DNA of 64,000 nucleotides from an uncultured Bacteroidales bacterium (GTDB lineage: Bacteria > Bacteroidota > Bacteroidia > Bacteroidales > UBA932), in contig ONDF01000022.1 in assembly GCA_900316525.1 (NCBI GenBank), positions 1 through 64,000 on the forward strand. The letters run 5' to 3'. Of this stretch, positions 37,548 to 47,246 are shown one piece after another. Position 1 is the first letter of the stretch, and each line of letters starts with the position of its first letter. The notes under the pieces are model-generated. The model was not told the origin of the DNA. It did no database searches and worked only from the letters and a program-made list of their open reading frames with translations. Both the position numbers and the translations under genes were made by a program.

Positions 37548-37566
37548 TTAAAATTCCTTAAATTTG
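37542..37566 (+). promoter_or_regulatory. promoter of the PPi-phosphofructokinase gene
   Basis: TTG at 37542-37544 and TAAATTTG at 37559-37566. It makes a leader of about 35 bases to the ATG at 37607 and excludes the earlier ATG at 37568 as the main start. Confidence 0.5.
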
Positions 37567-37606
37567 CATGATTTGGGAAAACAACGAACAAACACTTAAT
37601 AGCATC

Positions 37607-38836
37607 ATGAAAGATTCCATCATCATCCTCTGCGGAGGCGGCCCGGCTCCGGGCATGAACACTGTCGTCATGTCTGTCGCGAAGACGTTCCTTTCCAACG
37701 GTTACCGTGTCATCGGCCTGCACGGCGGTTACAGCGGCCTTTTCAGCCAGAATCCGCGCACCGAGGACATCGACTTCTTCAAGGCGGACGCCTACTTCAA
37801 CCGGGGCGGCAGCTACCTGCAGATGAGCCGTTTCAAGCCCACCGACAAGGATTTCGAGGAGAACTTCAACCTGGGCCTGTTCCAGGACAACAACATCAAG
37901 CTCCTGGTGACCGTGGGCGGTGACGACACCGCTTCCACTGCGAACCGCATCGCCAAGTTCCTCGCCGCGAAGCAGTATCCGATCGCGAACATCCACGTGC
38001 CCAAGACCATCGACAACGACCTTCCGCTGCCGAACAACGCCCCCACCTTCGGCTTCAACTCCGCCAAGAACGAGGGCGCGCACCTGGCCCGCACCGTCTA
38101 CGAGGATGCCCGCACCAGCGGCAACTGGCTCATCATCAGCGCCATGGGCCGCAGCGCCGGCCATCTCGCCCTGGGTATCGGCGAGGCCACGCACTGCCCG
38201 ATGACCATCATCCCCGAGATGTTCAACAAGACCGGCATCAGCCTGGACAAGATCGTCAAGCTCGCCCTCTCCGCCATCCTGAAGCGCAAGATCCTGGGCA
38301 TCGGCTACGGCACCGTCGTCGTCGCCGAGGGCGTCTTCCACGACCTGGATCCGCAGGAAATCAAGAACGCCGGCGTGTCCATGACCTATGACGAGCACGG
38401 CCATCCGGAACTCGGCAAGATCTCCAAGGCGGTCCTCTTCAACGACATCCTCGAGAAGGAGTTCAAGAAGCTCGGCCTGAAGGTCAAGACCCGTCCGGTG
38501 GAGATCGGCTACGACGTCCGCTGCCAGGATCCGATCGCCTACGACCTCACGTACTGCTCCGAGCTGGCCATGGGCGCCTACGAGCTCTTCGCCAAGGGCG
38601 AGACCGGCTGCATGGTGTATGTCGACGCCGACGGCGAGTCCCATCCGCTGTACCTCAAGGACCTGCAGAACGCCGAGGGCAAGATCCCGCCGCGCCGCGT
38701 GAACATCGAGGGCGGTACCTCCCAGAACTATTTCAACCACATCTGCCACTTCATCACCCCGGCCGACTACGAGGCCGCGAAGAAGTACGTCGCCGACCCG
38801 GAGACCTACGACTTCAAGAAGATCCTGAACTGGTAG
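37607..38836 (+). CDS. pfp: pyrophosphate-dependent 6-phosphofructokinase
   Basis: Reversible phosphorylation of fructose 6-phosphate. The phosphoryl-donor site reads GGDDT, with Asp where ATP enzymes have Gly, and the catalytic loop reads PKTIDND rather than PGTIDND; both mark the PPi-dependent type. 409 aa. The N-terminus is MKDSIIILCGGGPAPGMN; a longer in-frame start at 37568 is less likely. The stop is 1 base from the TTG start of the GH13 gene. Confidence 0.92.
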   Translation: MKDSIIILCGGGPAPGMNTVVMSVAKTFLSNGYRVIGLHGGYSGLFSQNPRTEDIDFFKADAYFNRGGSYLQMSRFKPTDKDFEENFNLGLFQDNNIKLLVTVGGDDTASTANRIAKFLAAKQYPIANIHVPKTIDNDLPLPNNAPTFGFNSAKNEGAHLARTVYEDARTSGNWLIISAMGRSAGHLALGIGEATHCPMTIIPEMFNKTGISLDKIVKLALSAILKRKILGIGYGTVVVAEGVFHDLDPQEIKNAGVSMTYDEHGHPELGKISKAVLFNDILEKEFKKLGLKVKTRPVEIGYDVRCQDPIAYDLTYCSELAMGAYELFAKGETGCMVYVDADGESHPLYLKDLQNAEGKIPPRRVNIEGGTSQNYFNHICHFITPADYEAAKKYVADPETYDFKKILNW

Positions 38837-38837
38837 T

Positions 38838-40322
38838 TTGAAAAAGGTCCTTTACCAGATGCTGCCCCGCCTGTGGGGGAGCGGAAAGTTTGAAAGTGTC
38901 GACGCCGCGTCCTTGGAGTACATCCGGGGACTCGGCGTCGATTACATCTGGTACACGGGCCTCATCCGCCACGCCACGCGGAAGAAGGACGAAGGCTGCC
39001 GGCCGTCCCATCCCCAGATCGTGAAAGGGGAGGCCGGCTCGCCTTATGCCATCACGGATTACTACGACGTAAATCCTTATCTGGCAACGGATCCCGATGC
39101 CAGGATGGAAGAATTCCTTCAATTGGTGAAACGCACCCATCGGCACGGGATGAAGGTCCTCATGGACTTCGTACCGAACCATGTGGCGCGGGATTACCGG
39201 AGCCACATTCCGGGTGTCCATTCCCTAGGCGAGGACGACGACACCTCCGTGCACTGGGCGCCCGGGAACGACTTCTTCTATTACCCCGGCGAGCCCCTGC
39301 GCCTGCCGGTCCCCTGCGAAGGCCCCGGCTACTTCGAGTTCCCGGCCAAGGCCTCCGGCAACTGCTTCTCCCCGACGCCGGGCATCAACGACTGGTACGA
39401 GACCATCAAGATCAACTACTGCGACTTCCACACCCGGACCTGGGACAAGATGTACAACATCGTCCATTACTGGGCCCTCAAGGGCGTGGACGGTTTCCGC
39501 TGCGACATGGTGGAACTGGTGCCCCCGGAATTCATGCAGTGGCTCATCGCGAAGATCAAGCTGGAATTCCCGGACATCGTCTTCATCGCCGAGGTCTATG
39601 AGAAGGAAAAGTACCGGATGTATGTCGACGAGGTGGGCTTCGACCTCCTCTACGACAAGTCCGGCCTGTACGACACGGTCCGCGCCGTCACCTGCGACGG
39701 GCTTACCGCCCGCGCGCTGACCTGGAACTGGCAGTTCCTCGGCGACCTCCAGCCCCGGATGCTGGACTTCCTGGAGAACCACGACGAGCAGCGCGTGGCC
39801 TCCGACTTCTTCGCCGGCAGCGCCGAGGCCGGCTACGCCGCCCTGGGCGTGTCCCTGCTCCTGAACACCGCCCCCTTCATGCTCTACTTCGGGCAGGAAA
39901 TCGGGGAGCGGGGGATGGACGACGAACCTTTCAGCGGCGTCAACGGCCGCACCTCCATCTTCGACTGGTGGACCGTGGAGAGCCTCCAGGCCCTCCGTCA
40001 GTACATCGACAACAAGCGCAAAGGCCTGAACAGCGAGCAGAAAGCGGTGCTGAAGCGTTACCGCGAAGCGCTGGAACTCGCCCGGCGGCCGGCCTTTGCG
40101 GAGGGACGGACCTTCGATCTCTGCTACTGTCAGGGCGAGGGTTTCAACCCCGACCGCCACTTCGCCTTCCTCCGCGCCGACGAAACCGAGACCTGGCTCG
40201 TCGTCGCCAACTTCGGCCCTTCCGCCGACATCACGGTCCGCATCCCGGCCGAAGCCGGTGCGGAGCCGCGCACCGTCACGCTTCACGTGCCGGAAAAGGA
40301 TTTCGTGGCCAGACAGATTTAA
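38838..40322 (+). CDS. GH13 alpha-amylase family glycosidase, cytosolic
   Basis: No signal peptide, so it should act on internal glucans, maltodextrin or trehalose-like substrates. GH13 regions: MDFVPNHVA (region I), GFRCDMVE with the nucleophile Asp (II), FIAEVYE with the acid/base Glu (III), and ENHDEQR with the transition-state Asp (IV). 494 aa. The start is TTG at 38838 (MKKVLYQML), 1 base after the pfp stop, implying coupling. Exact specificity is open. Confidence 0.88.
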   Translation: MKKVLYQMLPRLWGSGKFESVDAASLEYIRGLGVDYIWYTGLIRHATRKKDEGCRPSHPQIVKGEAGSPYAITDYYDVNPYLATDPDARMEEFLQLVKRTHRHGMKVLMDFVPNHVARDYRSHIPGVHSLGEDDDTSVHWAPGNDFFYYPGEPLRLPVPCEGPGYFEFPAKASGNCFSPTPGINDWYETIKINYCDFHTRTWDKMYNIVHYWALKGVDGFRCDMVELVPPEFMQWLIAKIKLEFPDIVFIAEVYEKEKYRMYVDEVGFDLLYDKSGLYDTVRAVTCDGLTARALTWNWQFLGDLQPRMLDFLENHDEQRVASDFFAGSAEAGYAALGVSLLLNTAPFMLYFGQEIGERGMDDEPFSGVNGRTSIFDWWTVESLQALRQYIDNKRKGLNSEQKAVLKRYREALELARRPAFAEGRTFDLCYCQGEGFNPDRHFAFLRADETETWLVVANFGPSADITVRIPAEAGAEPRTVTLHVPEKDFVARQI

Positions 40323-41038
40323 CGCCGACGGAACTCGGCGACGGTGATGGCCGTCGCGATGGCGGCGTTCAGGGACTCGGAGCCCGGGTCGTCCGCCGGG
40401 TAGGGCGGGATGAAGAGCCGGTCGCTCACGCAGGCGGCCACGGCCGGAGAAATGCCGTTGGATTCATTCCCGATCACGATCACCGAAGGCGCCTCCAGGC
40501 CGCAGTCCAAGGCCTTGGAATACATGTTTTCCCCATCCAGGAACGTCCCGTACACGTGTCCGCCGCCGGAAACGACCTTCCGGCAGAGTTCCGCGATGTC
40601 CATCCGGAAGAAGGGGACGCGGAAGATGGCGCCCATCGTGGCCTGGACCACCTTGGGATTGTACAGTTCCACGGTGTCGGGCGAAGCGACGACCCCGTCG
40701 ATGCCGAACCAGTCCGCCACCCGGAGGATGGTGCCCAGGTTGCCGGGGTCGCGGATGCCGTCCAGGGCCAGGAACAGCCCCTTCGAAGGCCGGAAGGCGG
40801 CGGAGGCGGGCTGTCGGACGACCGCGAGGACCGGAGAAGGGGAGGACAGCATCGACAGCCGCGCCATCGCCTCCTCGCCGATCTCATCCCGGCGGTAGAC
40901 GGACACGACCTCGAATCCCGACGCCAGCGCCTCGGAAACCATCTTTTCACCCTCGACCACGAAGAGTCCGGACTCGTCCCGGAACTTCTTCTGCGCAAGG
41001 GAGCGGACCTGCCGCAGTTCGTTCTTGGAAATGCTCAT
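40319..41038 (-). CDS. TrmH/SpoU-family RNA 2'-O-methyltransferase
   Basis: Methylates ribose in rRNA or tRNA using SAM via a knotted SPOUT fold. Substrate-binding N-terminal domain (RSLAQKKFRDESGLFVVEGEKM); SPOUT motifs DGIRDPGNLGTILR (motif 1), IGNESNGIS (motif 2) and PPYPADDPGSESLNAAIA (motif 3). 239 aa from ATG 41038. The earlier ATG at 41047 lies in the -7 element and is rejected. Its stop overlaps that of the convergent GH13 gene. Confidence 0.93.
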   Translation of the reverse strand: MSISKNELRQVRSLAQKKFRDESGLFVVEGEKMVSEALASGFEVVSVYRRDEIGEEAMARLSMLSSPSPVLAVVRQPASAAFRPSKGLFLALDGIRDPGNLGTILRVADWFGIDGVVASPDTVELYNPKVVQATMGAIFRVPFFRMDIAELCRKVVSGGGHVYGTFLDGENMYSKALDCGLEAPSVIVIGNESNGISPAVAACVSDRLFIPPYPADDPGSESLNAAIATAITVAEFRRR

Positions 41039-41044
41039 ACCCTG

Positions 41045-41095
41045 CAAAGTTATATATTATTCTTGTCGATTAATAGCGGAAAAGTGTTAATTTTG
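41045..41095. promoter_or_regulatory. divergent -7 elements, TrmH-like and Omp85 genes
   Basis: TAACTTTG on minus (41045-41052), 6 bases from its ATG. TAATTTTG on plus (41088-41095), 5 bases from its ATG, with TTG at 41063-41065. Both transcripts should be nearly leaderless. Confidence 0.55.
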
Positions 41096-41100
41096 TAGGA

Positions 41101-43209
41101 ATGAACTGCAAAAACCTCATCCTTCCGGTCCTCGCCGGCCTCCTCGCCACGGGCTGCGCTACACAGCGCCTCGCGGAGGGGGAGTACCGCCTCGCCGGCA
41201 ACAAGATCAAGGTGGAAGGCAAGCAGGTGAGCAATTCGGAACTTACGTCCTACCTCGCGCAGAAGCCCAGCGCCTCGTTCCTGGGTATCCGCCGGCCCGG
41301 CGCCCAGCTGGTTCTCTACGACGACAGCCAGGTAAACACCAGCTCCGACAACATCATCAACCACCTCGAATACATCGGCTACTACGGGTCCAAGGTCCGC
41401 AGCGAAGTGCAATACAAGCGGAAAAGGGCCTACGTGACCTACTACGTCACCCCCGGAAAGCGCTATACGATCCGGTCGATCGATTTCGAGCTCCCGCAGG
41501 ACGAAGAGTTCCGGAAGGAGTTCGAGACGGACAAGCCGAACATCACCATCAAGGAAGGCCAGTACCTGGCCGAGTCCACCCTCGAAGCCGAAACCGTCCG
41601 CTCGGCCGAGTTCTTCCGCAACCGCGGCTACTACGGCTTCGACAAGAGCTTCTATTTCTGTGAGGCGGACACCCTCTCGCACGACGGGACGGCGGCGCTG
41701 ACGATGGCCATCCGGGACTATCCCCGCAACGGCTCCCCGGACGATGCGAAGCCGCACCGGAAGTTCACCATCGGCAACGTGACCCTGTCCTACCCGAAGG
41801 AAATCCCCATCCGGACCTACGTCCTGGAGGAACTGAACGTCCTGCATCCCGGAATGCCCTACAGCGAACGGGCGGTCAACGCCACCTATTCCCGGCTGTC
41901 GAACCTCTCCGTCTTCAACAGCGTGAACGTCACGATGAACCCGGTGACGGACAACGTCGTGGACTGTGACATCAACCTCCTGAACGGCGGCGTCCAGGGC
42001 TTCAAGGCGAACCTGGAGGCCTCGGTGAACTCCACCGGCCTGTTCGGGATCTCCCCGCAGCTCAATTACTTCCACAAGAATTTCTTCCACGGCGGCGAAC
42101 TGTTCAACCTGGGCCTGAAAGGCAACTTCCAGTTCAAGACCAAGGACAAGATCCGCTCCACGGAGTTCAGCGTCTCCAGCTCCCTCCGCATCCCCAAGCT
42201 CATCGGCCTGCCGAACTCCCTCTTCCGGGGTCCGAACCTTCCGCACACGGACCTCACCCTCGGTTTCAGCTACCAGGACCGTCCGGAGTACAAGCGGATG
42301 ATGATCTCCACGAGCTTCGGCTACACAGGCAACTTCCGCCGGAACTTCACCTACCAGTTCTTCCCCTTCCAGGCCAATATCGTCCGCCTCGGCAACATTT
42401 CGGAGAGTTTCGCGGAACGGCTGGTGGCGGACCTCTTCCTCCTGAACGCCTACTCGGACCACTTCGACATGGGCATGGGCGGCATGCTCTATTACACGAC
42501 GGATCCGACCCCGATTCCCAAGCGCACCTATACCTACGGCCGGCTGTCGTTCGACCTGGCGGGCAATGTCCTCAGCCTGTTCAACTCCGCCATGCCCACG
42601 AACCAGGTCAACCAGCATACCATCTGGCAGATCCCCTACGCCCAGTATGTGCGCGGCGAACTGCAGCTGGGCCACACGTTCCGCTTCGGCGGCGGCGACG
42701 CCCAGGCGGTGGCGCTCCGCTTCCTGGTGGGCGCCGGCTACGGCTATGGCAACTCCACCACCGTCCCGTTCGAGAAGCAGTTCTATGCCGGCGGCGCGAA
42801 CAGCATGCGCGGCTGGCAGGCCCGCGCCCTGGGCCCGGGCCGCGTACAGCCCTGGACCGAATACTTCCTCATTCCGAGCCAGACGGGCGACTTCAAGATG
42901 GAAGCCAATGTCGAATACCGTTTCCCGGTCGTCTGGAAGCTGGAAGGCGCCCTCTTCGCGGACGCCGGCAACGTATGGAACCTCCGCATGGCCGAATACA
43001 TGGAAGGTTCCAATTTCTCCTTCGACACCATCGCCGCCGACTGGGGCATGGGCGTCCGCGTGAACCTGGACTTCATCCTCGTCCGCATCGACCTGGGCCT
43101 CAAGGTGTACGAACCCTGCCGGCCCGCCGGCGAACGCCTCATCGGACCGGAGCAATGGCTCCAGTCCGGCAACTTCGCCCTCCACTTCGGTGTGGGTTAT
43201 CCTTTCTGA
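41101..43209 (+). CDS. Omp85-superfamily (BamA/TamA-like) outer-membrane lipoprotein
   Basis: The lipobox LLATGC puts a lipid on Cys at about 20. POTRA-like domains occupy about 25-300 (NKIKVEGKQVSNSEL, VEEL-type VLEELNVLHPGMPYSERAV). The C-terminal 16-strand barrel starts near residue 300 (GFKANLEASVNSTGLFG), with the FYAGGANSMRGWQARALGPG lid-loop motif that marks the superfamily. 702 aa. Probably inserts or exports outer-membrane proteins. A lipidated N-terminus is common in Bacteroidota and unlike E. coli BamA. Overlaps the rarA 3' end by 13 bases. Confidence 0.9.
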   Translation: MNCKNLILPVLAGLLATGCATQRLAEGEYRLAGNKIKVEGKQVSNSELTSYLAQKPSASFLGIRRPGAQLVLYDDSQVNTSSDNIINHLEYIGYYGSKVRSEVQYKRKRAYVTYYVTPGKRYTIRSIDFELPQDEEFRKEFETDKPNITIKEGQYLAESTLEAETVRSAEFFRNRGYYGFDKSFYFCEADTLSHDGTAALTMAIRDYPRNGSPDDAKPHRKFTIGNVTLSYPKEIPIRTYVLEELNVLHPGMPYSERAVNATYSRLSNLSVFNSVNVTMNPVTDNVVDCDINLLNGGVQGFKANLEASVNSTGLFGISPQLNYFHKNFFHGGELFNLGLKGNFQFKTKDKIRSTEFSVSSSLRIPKLIGLPNSLFRGPNLPHTDLTLGFSYQDRPEYKRMMISTSFGYTGNFRRNFTYQFFPFQANIVRLGNISESFAERLVADLFLLNAYSDHFDMGMGGMLYYTTDPTPIPKRTYTYGRLSFDLAGNVLSLFNSAMPTNQVNQHTIWQIPYAQYVRGELQLGHTFRFGGGDAQAVALRFLVGAGYGYGNSTTVPFEKQFYAGGANSMRGWQARALGPGRVQPWTEYFLIPSQTGDFKMEANVEYRFPVVWKLEGALFADAGNVWNLRMAEYMEGSNFSFDTIAADWGMGVRVNLDFILVRIDLGLKVYEPCRPAGERLIGPEQWLQSGNFALHFGVGYPF

Positions 43210-44498
43210 TAATACTTCGGCCAGCAGGCCTCGAGATAGGCGCGGAGGACGTTCTCGTGCTTGTTGGGCTGCGGCTCGTAGAAGACGGTGCCCTTGATTT
43301 CCTCGGGCAGGAATTCCATGTCGGCGAAATGCCCGGGATAGTCGTGGGCGTACTTGTAGCCGTCGCTGTAATTGAGGTCCTTCATCAGCTGGGTAGGCGC
43401 GTTCCGGATCGGGAGCGGTACCGAAAGGTTCCCCGTTTCCTTCACGAGGGCCAAAGCCTTCTCGAGGGCCATGTAGGAGCCGTTGCTCTTGGGGGAGGAG
43501 GCCAGGTAGACCGTCGTCTCGGCGAGCGGGATGCGGCCTTCGGGCATGCCGATCTTCGAGACCACCTCGAAGCAGGCATTCGCCAGCAGGAGCGCGTTCG
43601 GATTCGCCAAGCCCACGTCCTCGGAGGCCGACAGGCACAGCCGGCGGGCGATGAAGAGGGGATCCTCGCCGCCTTCGATCATCCGGGCCAGGTAGTAGAT
43701 GGCCGCGTTCGGGTCCGACCCGCGGATGCTCTTGATGAAGGCCGAGATGATGTCGTAGTGCATCTCCCCGTCCTTGTCGTAGATGGCCATGTTCTCCTGG
43801 ATGCTCTCCGTGACCGACTTGTTGTCGATGACGATAGGGGAGCGGTCCGCGAAGGAGTCCACCACGATCTCCAGGACGTTGAGCAGCTTGCGGGCGTCGC
43901 CGCCGCTGTAGCGCATCAGGGCCTCGGTCTCCACGACCTGGATGTCCTTGTCTTTCAGCAGCACGTCCTCCTTCAGGGCGCGGTCCAGAAGCACCTGCAA
44001 ATCATCCTTTTCCAGCGATTTCAGGACGAAGACCTGGCAGCGGGACAGGAGGGGAGTGATGACCTCGAAAGAGGGGTTCTCGGTGGTGGCGCCGATCAGG
44101 ACGATGGTACCCGTCTCCACGGCCCCGAGGAGCGCGTCCTGCTGGGCCTTGTTGAAGCGGTGGATTTCGTCGATGAACAGCACCGGCGCGCCGCGCTGGT
44201 TGAACAGGCTGTTCGAGCGGGCCTTGTCGAAGACCTCGCGGACGTCCTTGACGCCGGAGGTGACGGCGGACAGGGTGTAGAATTCCCGGTCCATCGTCTG
44301 CGCGATGATATGGGCCAGCGTCGTCTTGCCCACGCCCGGAGGCCCCCAGAGGATGAAGGACGAGAGGTTGCCGCTCTCGATCATCTTCCGCAGGACGCAG
44401 CCTTCGCCCACCAGGTGCCGCTGGCCCACATACTGGTCCAGGGACTGCGGACGCATCCGTTCCGGCAGGGGAGGGAGCATGGAACTCGACGCGGACAT
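43197..44498 (-). CDS. rarA: replication-associated recombination protein RarA (MgsA)
   Basis: AAA+ ATPase acting at stalled forks. N-terminal PLPERMRPQSLDQYVGQRHL, Walker A GPPGVGKTTLA, Walker B VLFIDEIHRFNKAQQD, sensor GATTENPSFEV, C-terminal MgsA domain RGSDPNAAIYYLARMI. 433 aa, full-length. Follows the acetyltransferase-like gene after 4 bases. Confidence 0.95.
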   Translation of the reverse strand: MSASSSMLPPLPERMRPQSLDQYVGQRHLVGEGCVLRKMIESGNLSSFILWGPPGVGKTTLAHIIAQTMDREFYTLSAVTSGVKDVREVFDKARSNSLFNQRGAPVLFIDEIHRFNKAQQDALLGAVETGTIVLIGATTENPSFEVITPLLSRCQVFVLKSLEKDDLQVLLDRALKEDVLLKDKDIQVVETEALMRYSGGDARKLLNVLEIVVDSFADRSPIVIDNKSVTESIQENMAIYDKDGEMHYDIISAFIKSIRGSDPNAAIYYLARMIEGGEDPLFIARRLCLSASEDVGLANPNALLLANACFEVVSKIGMPEGRIPLAETTVYLASSPKSNGSYMALEKALALVKETGNLSVPLPIRNAPTQLMKDLNYSDGYKYAHDYPGHFADMEFLPEEIKGTVFYEPQPNKHENVLRAYLEACWPKYYQKG

Positions 44499-44502
44499 CG
44501 GC

Positions 44503-45636
44503 TCAGATTTCTTTGCTGTAGACGCGCCGGCGGCGCTTGAATTCCTTCTGGTACAGGTTCCAGAGGTTCTGGACGCTGTTGTTGGTTTCCATCTCGGCGT
44601 TGGATTCGCCGTACTTGAAACCGCCCTCGATGAGCATCGGGATCAAGTCGTTGAAGATGATGGAATGGACGCCCCGGTTCCGGTATTCAGGATCCACGGC
44701 GATCATCAGCAGTTCCAGGCCGTCCTCATGCTTCCAGTAGGTGGACTTGAGGAGGTGCCACCAGCCGAAGGGGAAGAGGTATCCCCGGCATTTCTGCGCG
44801 GCCCGGGCGATGGACGGCATCGTCAGGGAAACGCCCACGAGCTTGCCTTCCAGGTCTTCGATCAGGGTGATGTACTTGAGGTCGATCATCCCCAGGTAGG
44901 TGTTCACGTAACTGTCGATGACATCGTCCGGAAGCACCGTGAAATCAAAGAGTTGGCTATAGGCGCGGTTGATCAGGTCGAAGATCTTCCGGCCGTAGCC
45001 TTCCTTGCGGACCTCGCGCTTAGTGATCCGGCGGATATGGAGGTTGTAGCGCTCCTTCACGAGTGCGGCGGCGCGGGAAACCTTCTCGGGAACCTGTTCC
45101 GGCACGAAGATGCGATATTCCAGCCAGTCATTGACCTTGGCCAGTCCCAGCGCCTCGAAATGCTCCCGGTAATACGGGAAATTATATTTGAGATTGAAGG
45201 AGCTGATGTCGTTGAAACCTTCCACGACACAACCCTCGTTGTCGAAGTCCGTGAATCCGAGCGGGCCGGAAACCTGCGTCATACCGTGCTTTTTTCCGAA
45301 AGCGACGACCGCATCGACCAGGGCCTTGGAAACCTCCTTGTCGTCGATGAAATCAATCCAGCCGAAGCGGACTTCGCGGTGGTCCCAGTCGCGGTTCGCG
45401 ATGTCGTTGATGATGGCGGCCACGCGGCCGACGATTTCGCCTTTCTCGTTGTAAGCCAGGAACTTCTCGCACTTGGCATATTTTCCCATCGGGTTTTTGT
45501 CCATATCCAGCGAGGACATCTCGTCCATGAACAGGCTGGGCACATAGTGCGGACAATCCTTGTACAATTTCAGCGGGAATTTCACGAAGGCGCGCAGGTC
45601 CTTGCGGCTCTCGACGGTCTTGACGGTTACAGGCAT
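44503..45636 (-). CDS. acetyltransferase-like (GNAT-fold) protein, conserved in Bacteroidota
   Basis: 377 aa from ATG 45636 (MPVTVKTVESRKDLRAFVKF). N-terminal FVKFPLKLYKDCPHYVP and C-terminal GLELLMIAVDPEYRNRGVHSIIFNDLIP look like the acetyl-CoA-binding part of a GNAT fold. The substrate is unknown. The -7 element at 45667-45674 shows that the ATG at 45669 cannot be the start. Likely co-transcribed with rarA. Confidence 0.75.
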   Translation of the reverse strand: MPVTVKTVESRKDLRAFVKFPLKLYKDCPHYVPSLFMDEMSSLDMDKNPMGKYAKCEKFLAYNEKGEIVGRVAAIINDIANRDWDHREVRFGWIDFIDDKEVSKALVDAVVAFGKKHGMTQVSGPLGFTDFDNEGCVVEGFNDISSFNLKYNFPYYREHFEALGLAKVNDWLEYRIFVPEQVPEKVSRAAALVKERYNLHIRRITKREVRKEGYGRKIFDLINRAYSQLFDFTVLPDDVIDSYVNTYLGMIDLKYITLIEDLEGKLVGVSLTMPSIARAAQKCRGYLFPFGWWHLLKSTYWKHEDGLELLMIAVDPEYRNRGVHSIIFNDLIPMLIEGGFKYGESNAEMETNNSVQNLWNLYQKEFKRRRRVYSKEI

Positions 45637-45666
45637 AGGTCTCAAATTCACGTATCTTAAATCGTA

Positions 45667-45813
45667 CAAATATAGTCATTTATTTTAAACTGACCGCAGT
45701 ACTGCCCCTCGCCTATCATTTGTTACACAATTTATATTATGTTAAGTAATGGAAAAGGAAAAACTCCCCTGTGGGCGCAGATTTGAGGATTGCGTGAAAA
45801 ATGAGTATATTTG
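45667..45813. promoter_or_regulatory. divergent -7 elements, GNAT-like and rlmD genes
   Basis: TATATTTG on minus (45667-45674) and TATATTTG on plus (45806-45813) sit at the two ends of the intergenic region. Between them I see nothing but AT-rich spacer. Confidence 0.55.
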
Positions 45814-45833
45814 TAAGTTATAAGAAAAGACCC

Positions 45834-47246
45834 ATGAGCAGGAAAAAAGTCGACCTGAAACTGGAGAACGTCACCATTGAGGCCGTCGCCGCCGAAGGCA
45901 AGGCGCTGACCCACGTGGACGGGATGGTCGTCTTCGTCGATTTCGCCGTCCCCGGCGACGTCGTGGACATCCAGGTGTTCAGGAAGAAGAAAAACTATAT
46001 GGAGGGATTCATCTCCCGGATGATCCAGCCTTCTCCGCACCGGCTCGACGCGTTCTGCGAGCATTTCGGCGTGTGCGGCGGCTGCCGCTGGCAGCCCTTG
46101 CCGTACGAAATGCAGCTCGAAGCCAAGCGGCAGCAGGTGTACGACCAGCTGGTCCGGATCGGGCATCTGGAAGTGCCGGAAATACGCCCTACACTCCCCT
46201 CCCAGCGGACGCAGTTTTATCGTAACAAGCTGGAATTCAGCGCTTCCAGCAAGCGTTGGGTGCTTCACGGCGAGGATCCGGATGCCATTCCCGCGGACGA
46301 CCGGATGGGCCTTGGATTCCACGTGGGCAAGTTCTTCGACAAGGTCCTGGATATCCGCAAATGCTGGCTCCAGCCGGAGCCCTCCAATGCTATCCGCTTG
46401 TTTATCAAGCAGTTCTGTATCAAGAACGGCTACGAATTCTACGATATCCGAAACAACGAGGGCTATTTCCGCAACATGTTCGTCCGGACGACGGAAGCCG
46501 GCGCGGTGATGCTCATCCTGTGCTTCGCCTACGAGGATTCCGCGAAGAGAACCGCCCTCCTGGATGCCCTGGTGGCCGAATTCCCGCAGATCACCTCCCT
46601 CTGGTACGTCATCAACGAGAAGTTGAACGATTCCATCGGCGACCAGTCCCCCATCCTGTACAAGGGCGACGACGCCATCTATGAGGAAATGGAGGGCCTG
46701 CGCTTCAAGATCGGCCCGAAATCCTTCTACCAGACGAATTCCCTGCAGGCCTACCGCCTGTACAGCGTGGCCCGCGATTTTGCGGCCCTCACTGGCAACG
46801 AGGTGGTCTACGACCTTTATACCGGCACCGGCACCATCGCCCAGTTCGTTTCCCGCCAGGCTTCCAAGGTCGTCGGCATCGAGTATGTCCCCGAGGCCAT
46901 CGAGGATGCCAAGGCCAATGCGGAGGCGAACGGCATCACGAACTGCCGGTTCTTCGCCGGCGACATGAAGGACGTCCTGAACGCGAAGTTCATCGCCAGA
47001 CACGGCCGGCCCGACGTCATCATCCTGGACCCGCCCCGCGCGGGCATCCATCCCGACGTGGCGAAGGTCATCCTGGACGCGGCCCCGGACCGGATGGTCT
47101 ACGTGAGCTGCAATCCGGCCTCCCAGGCCCGTGACCTGGCCATCCTCTGCGAAGACTATGAAATAACGGCGGTCCAGCCCGTCGACATGTTCCCTCACAC
47201 GATGCACGTGGAAAACGTGTGCGCGCTAAAAAGGAAAGTGAAATGA
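45834..47246 (+). CDS. rlmD: 23S rRNA (uracil-C5)-methyltransferase, RlmD-like
   Basis: SAM-dependent m5U methyltransferase of the TrmA/RlmD group. TRAM domain (about 10-65), [4Fe-4S] cysteines in CEHFGVCGGC with a later Cys in IRKCWLQ, SAM motif YDLYTGTGTIAQFV, catalytic Cys region VYVSCNPASQARDL, and DPPRAGIHPDV. 470 aa from 45834; the earlier ATG at 45801 is upstream of the -7 element. The paralogue target (U747, U1939 or U54) is uncertain. Confidence 0.9.
   Translation: MSRKKVDLKLENVTIEAVAAEGKALTHVDGMVVFVDFAVPGDVVDIQVFRKKKNYMEGFISRMIQPSPHRLDAFCEHFGVCGGCRWQPLPYEMQLEAKRQQVYDQLVRIGHLEVPEIRPTLPSQRTQFYRNKLEFSASSKRWVLHGEDPDAIPADDRMGLGFHVGKFFDKVLDIRKCWLQPEPSNAIRLFIKQFCIKNGYEFYDIRNNEGYFRNMFVRTTEAGAVMLILCFAYEDSAKRTALLDALVAEFPQITSLWYVINEKLNDSIGDQSPILYKGDDAIYEEMEGLRFKIGPKSFYQTNSLQAYRLYSVARDFAALTGNEVVYDLYTGTGTIAQFVSRQASKVVGIEYVPEAIEDAKANAEANGITNCRFFAGDMKDVLNAKFIARHGRPDVIILDPPRAGIHPDVAKVILDAAPDRMVYVSCNPASQARDLAILCEDYEITAVQPVDMFPHTMHVENVCALKRKVK

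Noticed and set aside
41050..43638. 862-codon minus-strand open frame opposite the Omp85 gene
   Set aside because: Its translation is repetitive Gly/Val/Glu/Arg without any domain, while the plus strand encodes an Omp85 lipoprotein with its own promoter.
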